Of a stretch of 53,997 bases of DNA, positions 41,478 to 52,090 are shown one piece after another (within the stretch, counting starts at the first letter, position 1; each line of letters starts with the position of its first letter). The notes below the pieces were generated by a model that did no database searches, had not been told where the DNA came from, and saw only the letters and a list, made by a program, of their open reading frames with translations. The position numbers and the translations under genes were made by a program. Origin of the DNA: an uncultured Bacteroidota bacterium (GTDB lineage: Bacteria; Bacteroidota; Bacteroidia; Flavobacteriales; TMED113); contig CACAKI010000004.1 of assembly GCA_902533035.1 (NCBI GenBank), positions 1 through 53,997 of the forward strand, read 5' to 3'.

Positions 41478-44400
41478 ATGAAAAATTACCTATATATAAT
41501 ACTGCTTATTCCTTTTATTTCATTTTCACAAATTCAAATTAATGAGTTTTTAGCTGATAATGGAAGTTGTTGTTTAGATGATTTTGGTGAGCCGGAGGAT
41601 TTCGTTGAAATTATTAATCTTTCTTCGGAATCTCTTGATTTAGCTGGTTACTATTTTGGAGATTTAAATGGAGGAACAATTATAGGAGATGCAGATGCTA
41701 GTTTAACCACTGTTGCGAGTGGCGAAATTAAGGTTTTGTGGTTTGATAAGGATGTAGAACAAGGATTATTACACATTGATGCAAAATTAAATAACGGAGG
41801 AGAAAGTATTATTTGTATTAATCCTAACGGAGACACAATTATAAATATTACATATTCAGCGCAGTATGAGGATATTTCTTTTGCATCTTTTCCTGATGGC
41901 CAAATCTATGATGTGGGTTGGGATTTTTCTCTTTGTCCAACACCAGGAGAAATGAATAATTTGTGCCCTATGATAGAGGGTTGTACTAGCCCAAGTGCTG
42001 ATAATTATGATATAAACGCCAGTATAGAAAGTGGGACGTGTGTTTTTACTTCCACAGAAGGCCTTTTAATTAATGAGTATGGGGCATCAAACTGCAATAA
42101 TCAGGGAAGTAATTGTGGTGATTATGAGGATTGGATTGAATTATATAACAATACGGATTCACCTATAGATTTAAATGGCTATTATTTAAGTGATAAATTA
42201 GACAATCTAATGAAGTGGCAGTTTACAGAATCGATTGTTATTCAACCAAATAGTTTTGAAATAATATATGCCTCAGGTCGAAACCTAATGTATGGTAATG
42301 GGCAATATGGTGATGCGCCACACACCAACTTTAAATTATCACAAACACAATATAATGAGCATATAATATTATGTAATCCAGATGGAGAATTATTATCATA
42401 TTTTAATTTAACATCAAACCAATTAAATCACTCAAAAGGAAGGGTTTTAGATGGTTCTGTTGATTGGGGTATTTTTGACACACCTACTCCTGGAGAATCT
42501 AACCAGAATAGTAGTGTTGGGTATGCTTCTTTGCCAGAGTTTAATTTAAGTCCAGGGTTTTATGATGGGCAATTAGAACTTTTGATTTCTACCCAGGATA
42601 CAGGCGTTTTGATTTACTATACAACAAATGGAGATTGGCCTAATGATGGTGATCAGTTATTTGCTGATATAGCTTTTGATGGCACAATATCACAGGGGGG
42701 TGATCCAATTATTATTGATGAGACTACAGTTGTTCGTGCTATTGTATATGATAAGCTTAATCAAAATTTACCCAGCTTTGTAGAAACAAATACATACTTT
42801 ATCGATTCCCCACACACCGTAAGTGTAATTTCTATTTCAGGGGACCAGGTAGATAATTTATTAAATGGAAATCAAATTAAACCTATGGGTTCATTTGAGA
42901 TTTTTGACAATCAAGGTGTTTTAATGGATGAGGCAACAGGAGAATTTAATGAGCATGGAAATGATTCTTGGGCTTATCCACAAAGAGGATTTGATTATAT
43001 TACAAGGGATCAGCACGGGTATAATTATGCAATTAGAAATGAATTATTCAGAATAAAAGATAGAGAAGAATATCAAAGGTTGATAATTAAGGCAGCTGCT
43101 AATGATAATTATCCATTTACTTGGGGTGCGCCCGCCCACATAAGAGATCAATACATTCAGTCACTTTCTCAAGTTGGGGATTTAAGATTAGATGAGCGTT
43201 CTCATGAGTCTTGTATTGTATATGTAAATGGGGATTATTGGGGGGTTTATGATATGAGGGAAAAGGTGGATGATTTAGATTTCACAGAGTACTATTATGA
43301 TCAGGGTTACGGAAATGTAGATTTTTTAAAAACTTGGGGCGGAACCTGGACTGATATAGGAGATAACACTACGCAACAAGAATGGAATACGCTGAGAGAT
43401 TTTATAGTTGATAATGACATGACCGACCCGGATAATTATCAATATGTAAAAAGTGTATATAATACAGGTAGCTTAATAGATTATTTTATATTAAACTCTT
43501 ATGTTGTTTGCATGGATTGGTTGAATTGGAACACCGCTTGGTGGAGAGGTAAAAATCCAGATGGAGATAAAAAGAAGTGGAGGTATGCTCTTTGGGATAT
43601 GGATGCTACTTTTGGTCATTATGTTAATTATACTGGAATTCCTGAAACTGGACCAGAGGCAGACCCTTGTGATCCAGAGGGTCTTGGGGATCCTGGTGGG
43701 CAAGGCCATGTTCCAATTTTAAATTCTTTATTTGAAAATGAAGAATTTACTGCTGATTATATAAATAGATATGCTGATTTGTCAAATAGTACATTTTCGT
43801 GTGATTTTATGATTTCACATTTAGATAGTTTAATTTCTATTATTGAGCCAGAAATGCCCCAGCAAGTTGAAAGATGGGGTGGTAATATACAGGAGTGGGA
43901 AGATAATGTCCAAGAATTACGCGATTACATTTTAACTAGATGTTCTGATGTTATTGTTAGCGGTATGGAGGACTGTTATGATGTTGAAGCGATTAACTTA
44001 AATGTTATTATAGAAGGTGAGGGTGATGTTCAGATTAATAGCATTGATTTAAATCCAACCAACACCCCTTGGGCAGGAACGTATTATTCAGGCGTTCCTA
44101 TTGAAATAGAGGCAATTCCATATGAATTGGTGAATTTTTACTGGGAAATTATAGATGGGGACGCCCTAATAGATAATGTGACTGATTTAGAGACAACTCT
44201 TTCTATGGTTTCGGGCCCAGTAACACTAGTTGCTAATTTTGATGCTTGCGCTTTAATTGAATCGGATTTGATTATAGGGCCAACTGAAGTTGAGGAGGGT
44301 GAAATATCACAATATAGTTTTTTTGGTGGTGAGCAAAATGAATTAGAGTGGGAAGTTAATGGTGGGGAGATTTTGTGGACATCAGGTTTTGATAACGTTA

Positions 44401-44789
44401 TTGCTGTTCAGTGGGATTATGGGGTTGTTGAGGGGACTGTTATTATTGGTGTTGGTAATGAGGAAGGAGGGATAACATGCTATACAACTACTATTATTAT
44501 TAATGAGGCTGATCCTATAACTGATTTAGATAGCTTTGATAATGAATTGTTAGCCATTTTTCCTAATCCTTTTTCAAATAACTTAAACATTGTTTGTGGC
44601 GATCAAGTTTCCTCATTTGTTTTAATTGATCAATTAGGTAAAATTGTTCATGAGTTAATTAGTCCGGTAAAGCCAGCAGGGGATTTAACCCCACACGTTT
44701 TGAATGTTGATTTTTTAAACCCAGGTATTTATTTCTTATTTATTAATACTACCAAGGGGGTTAGGGTAAGGACCATTAAAAAAATGTAA
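41478..44789 (+). CDS. Secreted CotH kinase-family protein with two lamin-tail domains and a T9SS type A-like C-terminal domain
   Basis: LTD motifs (EDFVEIINLSSESLDLAGYY; EDWIELYNNTDSPIDLNGYYL), CotH motif (NGDYWGVYDMREKVDDLDFTEYY; RYALWDMDATFG), CTD FPNPFSNNLNIV. Confidence 0.92.
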   Translation: MKNYLYIILLIPFISFSQIQINEFLADNGSCCLDDFGEPEDFVEIINLSSESLDLAGYYFGDLNGGTIIGDADASLTTVASGEIKVLWFDKDVEQGLLHIDAKLNNGGESIICINPNGDTIINITYSAQYEDISFASFPDGQIYDVGWDFSLCPTPGEMNNLCPMIEGCTSPSADNYDINASIESGTCVFTSTEGLLINEYGASNCNNQGSNCGDYEDWIELYNNTDSPIDLNGYYLSDKLDNLMKWQFTESIVIQPNSFEIIYASGRNLMYGNGQYGDAPHTNFKLSQTQYNEHIILCNPDGELLSYFNLTSNQLNHSKGRVLDGSVDWGIFDTPTPGESNQNSSVGYASLPEFNLSPGFYDGQLELLISTQDTGVLIYYTTNGDWPNDGDQLFADIAFDGTISQGGDPIIIDETTVVRAIVYDKLNQNLPSFVETNTYFIDSPHTVSVISISGDQVDNLLNGNQIKPMGSFEIFDNQGVLMDEATGEFNEHGNDSWAYPQRGFDYITRDQHGYNYAIRNELFRIKDREEYQRLIIKAAANDNYPFTWGAPAHIRDQYIQSLSQVGDLRLDERSHESCIVYVNGDYWGVYDMREKVDDLDFTEYYYDQGYGNVDFLKTWGGTWTDIGDNTTQQEWNTLRDFIVDNDMTDPDNYQYVKSVYNTGSLIDYFILNSYVVCMDWLNWNTAWWRGKNPDGDKKKWRYALWDMDATFGHYVNYTGIPETGPEADPCDPEGLGDPGGQGHVPILNSLFENEEFTADYINRYADLSNSTFSCDFMISHLDSLISIIEPEMPQQVERWGGNIQEWEDNVQELRDYILTRCSDVIVSGMEDCYDVEAINLNVIIEGEGDVQINSIDLNPTNTPWAGTYYSGVPIEIEAIPYELVNFYWEIIDGDALIDNVTDLETTLSMVSGPVTLVANFDACALIESDLIIGPTEVEEGEISQYSFFGGEQNELEWEVNGGEILWTSGFDNVIAVQWDYGVVEGTVIIGVGNEEGGITCYTTTIIINEADPITDLDSFDNELLAIFPNPFSNNLNIVCGDQVSSFVLIDQLGKIVHELISPVKPAGDLTPHVLNVDFLNPGIYFLFINTTKGVRVRTIKKM

Positions 44790-44810
44790 AACACTATAAA
44801 CCAAGTAGTT

Positions 44811-44836
44811 ATAATTGTTCCACGTGGAACAATTAT
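44811..44836. promoter_or_regulatory. 26-bp perfect palindrome containing a parS-like site TGTTCCACGTGGAACA
   Basis: ATAATTGTTCCACGTGGAACAATTAT equals its own reverse complement; core differs at 2 of 16 positions from the classical parS TGTTTCACGTGAAACA. Confidence 0.7.
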
Positions 44837-46710
44837 CTTCCTAAGTGAACTAAAAGAACATTTATGTCTGAGGGGGACACTCCTGATATTCTAGAGGCCT
44901 GGCCTATTGTTTCTGGTTTTTGTTTTTTGAGTTTTTGCCTTCCTTCTGAGGATATTGAAAGAAGTTTTTCATATTTAAAATTTTTCGGCAACTTAATGTT
45001 TTCTAATCTGGTTAGTTTTTCTGCGTTAACCTTTTCTTTTTCTATGTAGCCTTTATATTTTGTGTTGATTTCAAATTGCTCAAGCGCCTCAGTATTTTTT
45101 CCATTTTTTTGAAAAAATGATTTAAAAAAATCTGTTTTTTCAAGGTCTTTTATTTGGATTTGAGGCCTGGATAATATTTTCTCTATTTTGACTTTTTGTG
45201 ATATTTTAGATGCGTTATTTCTCTCTAATATTTTATTTATTTCTTGTGGTGTAAATGATGATGATTTAATTAAAGTCTGGAGCTGATCGATGTATCTTTT
45301 TTTTTTCGTTAAGCTTTTTTATTCGTTTATTTGTTGCTAATCCTAGGGATTCGGCAATTGGGGTGAGTCGCATGTCGGCATTATCTTGCCTAAGTATAAT
45401 TCTAAATTCAGCTCGAGATGTAAACATTCGATACGGCTCTTCTGTTCCTTTTGTTATTAGGTCATCTATTAAAACGCCGATATAAGATTCGTTTCTTTTA
45501 AAGATGATAGGGTCTTTTTTGTCTATAGATAAAGCCGCGTTTATACCAGCCATTAAGCCTTGGCAAGCCGCTTCTTCATAGCCGGTTGTTCCATTAATTT
45601 GCCCCGCAAAGTATAGATTTTTAATTAATTTTGTTTCTAAACTATGTTTTAATTGTGTTGGTGGGAAGTAATCATATTCTATAGCATATCCCGGTCTAAA
45701 CATTTTTACATTTTCTAGCCCTGGTATTTTTGTTAAAGCTTTATATTGTATTTCCTCTGGTAATGAGGTAGAGAATCCATTCACATAAATTTCACAGGTG
45801 TTCCAACCCTCTGGTTCAATAAAAATCTGATGCCTTTCCTTTTCTTTAAATCTTGTGATTTTATCTTCTATTGAAGGGCAGTACCGTGGCCCTGTTGCGG
45901 TTATTCTTCCTTGAAACATTGGTGATTTTTCAAATCCTTCTCCAAGAATTTTGTGTACTTTTTTGTTTGTATGGCAAATAAAGCAAGGTTTTTGTTCTTT
46001 TATTGAAAGCTGACTTAAAAAACTAAAATTCCCAGCGTTAGCGTCTCCGGTATCTTCTTCAAGTAAATTATAATTTATTGTCCTACCATCTATTCTTGGG
46101 GGTGTTCCCGTTTTCATTCTTCCTAATTTAAATCCGGCTTTTTGTAAAAAGCCGCTAAGACCAATAGATGATCGTTCGCCAGTCCTCCCCCCTTTAAAGT
46201 TTTTTTCTCCAATATGTATTTTTCCATTTAAAAATGTTCCGTTTGTTAGAACAACGTTCTTTCCCTTTATATTTAATCCGAGCATTGTTTTGACCCCTTT
46301 TACGGTTTTATTTTTGACGATTAATTCAATTACCATGTCTTGCCAAAAATCAATATTATGATTATTTTCTAATAATAATCTCCATTCTTCAGCAAATCGC
46401 ATTCTATCATTTTGTGATCTTGGGCTCCACATGGCGGGCCCCTTTGATTTATTTAACATTTTAAATTGTATCATGGTTTTGTCAGTGATAATTCCAGAGC
46501 CCCCGCCAAGAGCATCTATCTCCCTGATTATCTGACCTTTAGCGACCCCGCCCATTGCTGGATTACAGGACATTTGGGCTATTGTTTGCATGTTCATGGT
46601 TACCAGAAGACATTTTTTTTCCAAGATTAGCAGCCGCTAGAACAGCTTCACATCCGGCGTGCCCACCGCCAACCACGATAAGATCATAATTAGTTTTAAA
46701 AAATACTCAT
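44833..46710 (-). CDS. mnmG: tRNA uridine-5-carboxymethylaminomethyl modification enzyme MnmG, interrupted by three +1 frameshifts at homopolymers
   Basis: Segments in three frames join as [30 protein letters not shown] / [24 protein letters not shown]... / ...[31 protein letters not shown]...[26 protein letters not shown]. The track shows only 45266..46624. Confidence 0.9.
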
Positions 46711-47123
46711 ATAAGAAGTGTTAAAAATTCATTTTCAAGTTTTCGCATTATTTTTTGATCTTCTTTTTTTTTGTCTTTATATCCCATTAGATGTAAGGCT
46801 CCATGAATTATAACTCTTCCGAGCTCTTCTTTAAATTTAACTTTATATAATTTTGCGTTTTCTCTCACTCTTTCTATACTAATAAAAACATCTCCAGTAA
46901 GTTTTTTTGTGGTAGAATAATCAAAAGTTATTACATCTGTTAAATCTTGATGATTTAGAAATTTAATATTTAGTTTTTGTAAAAAATTATCAGAACAAAA
47001 AACAAAACAAATATAATTAACCTCTTTTCTTTTCTTTTTTATAAAGTCACGGATTTTATATTTAGGCGGTAGGTTTCTTCTAGAAAAACAAACATCTTCA
47101 GATACATATTTAATAATATTCAT
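46707..47123 (-). CDS. ybeY: Endoribonuclease YbeY
   Basis: LTDVITFDYS, GDVFISIERVRENAK, VIIHGALHLMGYKDKKKEDQ. Confidence 0.9.
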   Translation of the reverse strand: MNIIKYVSEDVCFSRRNLPPKYKIRDFIKKKRKEVNYICFVFCSDNFLQKLNIKFLNHQDLTDVITFDYSTTKKLTGDVFISIERVRENAKLYKVKFKEELGRVIIHGALHLMGYKDKKKEDQKIMRKLENEFLTLLI

Positions 47124-50100
47124 TTATAGATCTTCTTTTATTAAGTTGTTAAAATACTCATTTACTTTTTCTTTATAATAATTAGTTAATGAGGGGGGTG
47201 TGGTTTTTAAGAGTTCTTTTTGGTAGGATTTTAACAACTCATATTTTAACATTATATTTTTTTCGTCTCGGTCGTCATTAACTCCTTGTATAGACTCCCT
47301 TTCTTCAGATTCACCTTGTTCTCTTAGCGCTTCATCAAGTTCAAGTAATTGATTTACAATTTGTTTTTGTCTTGTTAAAGTTTCAAAAGTTATTTTTTTA
47401 TTAACAATATCTTGCTCTGTTTTTTCCATTTTTTCTAATATCTCCTTTAATGTTTTATTGTCTTCCGAATTCTCTAGATTTCCTTCAAATTCTTTTAAAG
47501 CTAGTCGAATTTTTTCTTGTTTAGCGAGCATTTCAACCAAATCTTTAGAAAACCCTTCATCTGATGGTGTTTGATTTTCTCCTTTTCTCATGTTTTCCAT
47601 GTGCTCTTGTAACTCTTGTTGCATTTTTTTTAAATCCCCCGGTTTAGGCTTTCCATTACCTGGTTTTTGACATTCCTGGGAACTAGGGAGTTCTGAAGAA
47701 AGTTCTTTTTGTATTTGTTCTAATACATCACCAAGCAGTACAGCTAAATTATTTGCTGCTGTCATGATGTACTGTTGTTTGGCTGTGCCTTTAAAAGTTT
47801 CACGTTCCCTGAAATAATCAATAGCTTCATTTGTTTTTTCTTGTATTACATTTATTTCCCTATTTATTATAGCTGATATTTGTGGAATTCTTTTGCTCAA
47901 AGAAAACAAAGAATCTTCAATTATTCGCGCATCATTTCGAAGGTCTCCTTGTTTATGCATTAAGTCTACATATTGTGGGTCGTTTTTATCTAAAGCACTC
48001 ATTTCCAACATAAGCAGCTCTTCTGATTTAGAAAAGAAAATTAGATTTTCTAAAATCTGTCGCAACGTTTCAATGTTTTCTATTTGTTGTTCAATAGATT
48101 CTTCTTTTTGTTGTGATTTTAATTTTTCTTCTAAATGAGATAGTTTTTCAGAAGAAAATTTTTGAGATTTGGAAGCTTGTCTTTTTTTGTTCTTTTGTAA
48201 TTGATTTAAACTATTTTGCATTGCATCTTCAATATTCTTTTCTAATTCGGTGGTTTCTATTGTGTTATTGTTATTTAGCTCTTCCTTAAGTTTTTTTAAC
48301 TTATTTAGTTTTTCTTTTAACTTTTGGAATTCATCAATGTTTTCTATTTGTTGTTTTTGAATACTATCAAGGTTAGCATTCTTTTTTATTGACTCGTTTG
48401 ATAATTTTTCTTCTTTCTTTTTCAAGTCGACTAGGTCATTAAGAATTTCTTCTAATTTTTGATCAAATTCAAATTGCTTTAACAATTCTAAATTTCTGTC
48501 TAATTCTTTTTCAACATCTTCATTAGACAGTTTAAGTTGTTCAATTTTTTCTTGTAATTCCTTTTTGTTTATATCTTCCATAGAGTTTTCCAATTCTTTA
48601 AATAACTCTTTCATTTCCTTAGGCATAATTTCTTGAAATAGTTTTTGTAATTCCCGTTGTTTTTTTAATAATTGTTCGCTTAATGTTTCAACTTCATTTC
48701 GTGCCTTTTGGTTATTGGAAATTTTATTTTCCAATTTTTCCAAAGACTCTTCTAAAGATTCATAATTTTCCAATAGGTTTTTAATTTTTTCTTTTACCTT
48801 CCAATCTAAAACCTCTTCGTCAATAATTGTTTTTTCAAGATTCTTAATTTCTTCTGAAAGATTCTTTAAAGCATTGAGTTGCTCTTCCAGCTCAGTCTCT
48901 ACTTCTGTATTTGTCTCATCAATAGTATTTAACATTTCTTCTTTTGTAGGGTTTTTAAAAACCATAAGACTACTTTTAGATTTTTTATAATTATTGACTC
49001 TATCATTATCATAAATCGTAAAAAAATATTCTAATGTTCCGCCTGCTTGTATAGGTAATTCACTTATGTTTAATAACTTAAAAAAAGCCTGATTAGAAGA
49101 TCTATAGTTAATCTTTATATTTTCAGTTATAATTGTGTCAGTTTCTGGATTTTTAATTTTCATTGTAAACAATAAATTTGAAAAACCATAATCATCCCTA
49201 ATAACACCTTTAATTAATTTTTGTTTTGAGTTCATGGTGTCCGCAATTTCTTCGACAGAAATCGAAGGAAAATCATCTTTAATTATATTGATGTTATAGT
49301 GAAGAGAATCTTTAAAAGCTAAAAACTCATTAGCCGTACTTATAGAATAGTTACTGGATTCGAATAGTTGTTTTTTTATTGAGCTATATTCAGTCGAATC
49401 AGGCTTCAACGTAAATGTAGAGTCATTCAAAATAAAAGCTATTTCTCTACTATTTTTTGTTTTGAATTCCCAGTTTATAACACTTCCTTCGGGCGCCTTT
49501 AGAACACCAATGTTTTCATACTTTTTAACACTAATTCCAGTGTGTTTTGGTGAATAAACAACTACATTCATTTTATGCAATATCGGTGTCGGCAAGATGA
49601 TAAGGGTATATTTTTTAGAATAAATTTCATTATGAAATAATTTGAATACAGTATTTTTCCCCACAGATTTAAAATTATAACTAAATGTGTTTTTACTCAT
49701 TTTAGTCATTTTAAAGTCTTGACTGTCATAGTTAATATAAAGCTCTTTCGGGGGGTTGTCACCAAACACACGGACCTTTAAATTAAAAGGATCTTTCTCT
49801 AGAGTTTCTAATTTTTTATTTTGTATTTCAAAATAAAAAGGAGCGGGTGGCTCAAAATAAGTATTATAATTGATTAATCTATTTGAAGCTTGTGAAATGA
49901 GGTTTGTGTTCCCGGAGAAAAAAATTATTAATATTATTAAAACAGGAAATAAAGAAATTTTCAAGTAATTAATTGTCGTTTTCCAATCAATAGCGTTTTG
50001 AAATGAGAAGGATTTAATTTCTTGATATTTTTTTTTGATACTTGCGTGGATTAACTCTTTAGAAGAGGCTTCGATTTCATTAAGCTGTAAAATATTAATC

Positions 50101-50429
50101 AATTTATCTTCTATTTCAGGAAAGTGTTTTCCAATTAGTTTAGCGACACGGTGCTTTTCTTGTTTCGTTTTGATAGTTCGGTATAAATTTAAAATAGGAA
50201 TACCAATAAGTTTACCGATTAAGATTAACATGATACATAAATATGTCCAAAAGATAAACTTTCTAAAAAATGAATTTAAGAAGGCAAAATATTCAATCAA
50301 GCAAATTGCAATAAAAAAAATGACAAGGATAGTGGCACATGATAATATTCCTCTCAAAATCAAATTTCTATAATATAATTTTGAGAATTGCACCAATCTA
50401 CGTGTTACATTATCAAAAGATTTACTCAT
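47124..50429 (-). CDS. DUF4175-family large coiled-coil membrane protein
   Basis: Two N-terminal TM segments, long Glu/Lys-rich coiled coil, location next to ybeY/mnmG. Confidence 0.82.
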   Translation of the reverse strand: MSKSFDNVTRRLVQFSKLYYRNLILRGILSCATILVIFFIAICLIEYFAFLNSFFRKFIFWTYLCIMLILIGKLIGIPILNLYRTIKTKQEKHRVAKLIGKHFPEIEDKLINILQLNEIEASSKELIHASIKKKYQEIKSFSFQNAIDWKTTINYLKISLFPVLIILIIFFSGNTNLISQASNRLINYNTYFEPPAPFYFEIQNKKLETLEKDPFNLKVRVFGDNPPKELYINYDSQDFKMTKMSKNTFSYNFKSVGKNTVFKLFHNEIYSKKYTLIILPTPILHKMNVVVYSPKHTGISVKKYENIGVLKAPEGSVINWEFKTKNSREIAFILNDSTFTLKPDSTEYSSIKKQLFESSNYSISTANEFLAFKDSLHYNINIIKDDFPSISVEEIADTMNSKQKLIKGVIRDDYGFSNLLFTMKIKNPETDTIITENIKINYRSSNQAFFKLLNISELPIQAGGTLEYFFTIYDNDRVNNYKKSKSSLMVFKNPTKEEMLNTIDETNTEVETELEEQLNALKNLSEEIKNLEKTIIDEEVLDWKVKEKIKNLLENYESLEESLEKLENKISNNQKARNEVETLSEQLLKKQRELQKLFQEIMPKEMKELFKELENSMEDINKKELQEKIEQLKLSNEDVEKELDRNLELLKQFEFDQKLEEILNDLVDLKKKEEKLSNESIKKNANLDSIQKQQIENIDEFQKLKEKLNKLKKLKEELNNNNTIETTELEKNIEDAMQNSLNQLQKNKKRQASKSQKFSSEKLSHLEEKLKSQQKEESIEQQIENIETLRQILENLIFFSKSEELLMLEMSALDKNDPQYVDLMHKQGDLRNDARIIEDSLFSLSKRIPQISAIINREINVIQEKTNEAIDYFRERETFKGTAKQQYIMTAANNLAVLLGDVLEQIQKELSSELPSSQECQKPGNGKPKPGDLKKMQQELQEHMENMRKGENQTPSDEGFSKDLVEMLAKQEKIRLALKEFEGNLENSEDNKTLKEILEKMEKTEQDIVNKKITFETLTRQKQIVNQLLELDEALREQGESEERESIQGVNDDRDEKNIMLKYELLKSYQKELLKTTPPSLTNYYKEKVNEYFNNLIKEDL

Positions 50430-50536
50430 AGTATAAAATTAATAATATTAACTGTTCTATAACAGAACTTAATAGTAATTTAAATTATTACAAATTCTTT
50501 TTCTATTTAAGAACTCCTATAAATACAATTTAAACT

Positions 50537-50544
50537 TATATTTG
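50537..50544 (+). promoter_or_regulatory. Putative -7 element TATATTTG upstream of gltX
   Basis: Exact TAnnTTTG match 20 bp before the ATG at 50565. Confidence 0.4.
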
Positions 50545-50564
50545 CTTTGGGTTATTTTATAGTT

Positions 50565-52090
50565 ATGAAAAATCAAATTAGAGTTCGATTTGCACCTAGT
50601 CCAACAGGGCCTTTACACATGGGAGGAGTTCGAACAGCTCTTTATAATTATTTATTTGCGCTAAAAATGAAAGGGCAAATGATTTTGCGAATAGAAGATA
50701 CTGACCAATCTAGGTATGTTGAAGGTGCAGAAGAATATATTTTAAAAAGTCTAGAGTGGTGTGGTTTAAAATTTGAAGAAGGCCCTCATTTGGGCGGTGA
50801 ATATGGGCCATATAGGCAATCTGAACGAAAAAAGTTATATAATATATATGTTGATAAATTAATTAAATCGGGTGTAGCTTATTATGCTTTTGATACAGAG
50901 AAAGAATTAGATCAAATGCGAGTGAATTTAAAAAAAGCAGGAGTTCAATCTCCACAATATAATCAGATTACCCGTCAAAATATGAAAAACTCATTAACTC
51001 TTCCAGTTGAAGAAGTAGACAAGAAACTATCTAATAATGAAGAGTATGTTATTAGAATCAAAATGCCCAGAAATCAAACTATAAAATTTAAAGATAAAAT
51101 AAGAGGATGGGTATCCTTTAGCACCAACCATTTAGATGATAAGGTATTGTATAAATCGGACGGAATGCCCACATATCATTTGGCAAATGTTATAGATGAC
51201 TATTTAATGAAAATCTCACATGTTATAAGGGGTGAAGAGTGGCTTCCTTCAGCTCCATTACATGTGTTTTTATACGAATCTTTTGGTTGGGAAAAAGAAA
51301 TGCCAGAATTTGCACACTTACCTTTAATTTTAAATCCTGATGGAGATGGCAAGTTAAGTAAAAGAGATGGCGACCGATTAGGCTTTCCAGTATTTCCAAT
51401 ATTATGGAAAAATATAAAAACGAATGTGAATATTGAGGGATATAGAGAAAAGGGCTTTTTGCCAGAGGCTTTTATAAATATGTTGGCTTTTTTGGGTTGG
51501 AATCCCGGAAATAATCAAGAGATTTTTTCACTTGAAGAACTAATAAAAGAATTTAGTTTAGAAAAAGTAGGAAAGTCAGGAGCTAGGTACAACTATCAAA
51601 AAAAACGAAATGGTTTAATCAACAACATTTAAGGTTAAAAAGCAATAAAGAGATTTTCAAAAACATAACTTTTCCTAAAGATTTGAAAAAAAATGAAGAC
51701 TATATATTGAAGGTGATAGGATTAGTAAAAGAAAGATGTGTTTTTTTCGAAGATATAATTCAAGAATCAACATACTTATTTTCTCGCCCCGATCATTATG
51801 ATGAGTCTGCTGTTGAAAAAAAATGGAATAAAGAAACGGTCTCTCATTTACTTTCATTAAAATCGAAATTTATTTTATCTAAAGACTTTACTAAAGTCAA
51901 TATAGAGAAAATCTTCACAGAGTATTTAACTCTTTCTCAAATCGGATTTGGAAAAGTTATGCCGGGGTTGAGAATTTCAATTACTGGAAAAATGCAAGGC
52001 CCATCTATGTTTTCGATTATGGAATTATTGGGATTAAATGAGGTTATTTATAGAATGGACCAATCTATAGAGAGATTAGGAAATGGGTAA
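50565..52090 (+). CDS. gltX: Glutamyl-tRNA synthetase, interrupted by a frameshift at an A8 run (51598-51605)
   Basis: [15 protein letters not shown] (HIGH region), KLSKRDGDR (KMSKS region). The frame breaks at YNYQK; the downstream frame resumes as [24 protein letters not shown]...[12 protein letters not shown]. Confidence 0.92.

Noticed and set aside
44811-44836. Palindrome as a rho-independent bidirectional terminator
   Set aside because: No loop, no flanking T-tract on either side, and a CACGTG core matching the ParB box; the parS reading is favoured, though termination is not excluded.
45266-46624. Track ORF as an independent 452-aa MnmG with TTG start
   Set aside because: It lacks the N-terminal FAD-binding GGGHAGCEA and the C-terminal domain, both present in adjacent frames; it is the middle fragment of one gene.
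51683-52090. Independent 135-aa protein ([10 protein letters not shown]...)
   Set aside because: It is the C-terminal anticodon-binding part of GltX after the A8 frame break.
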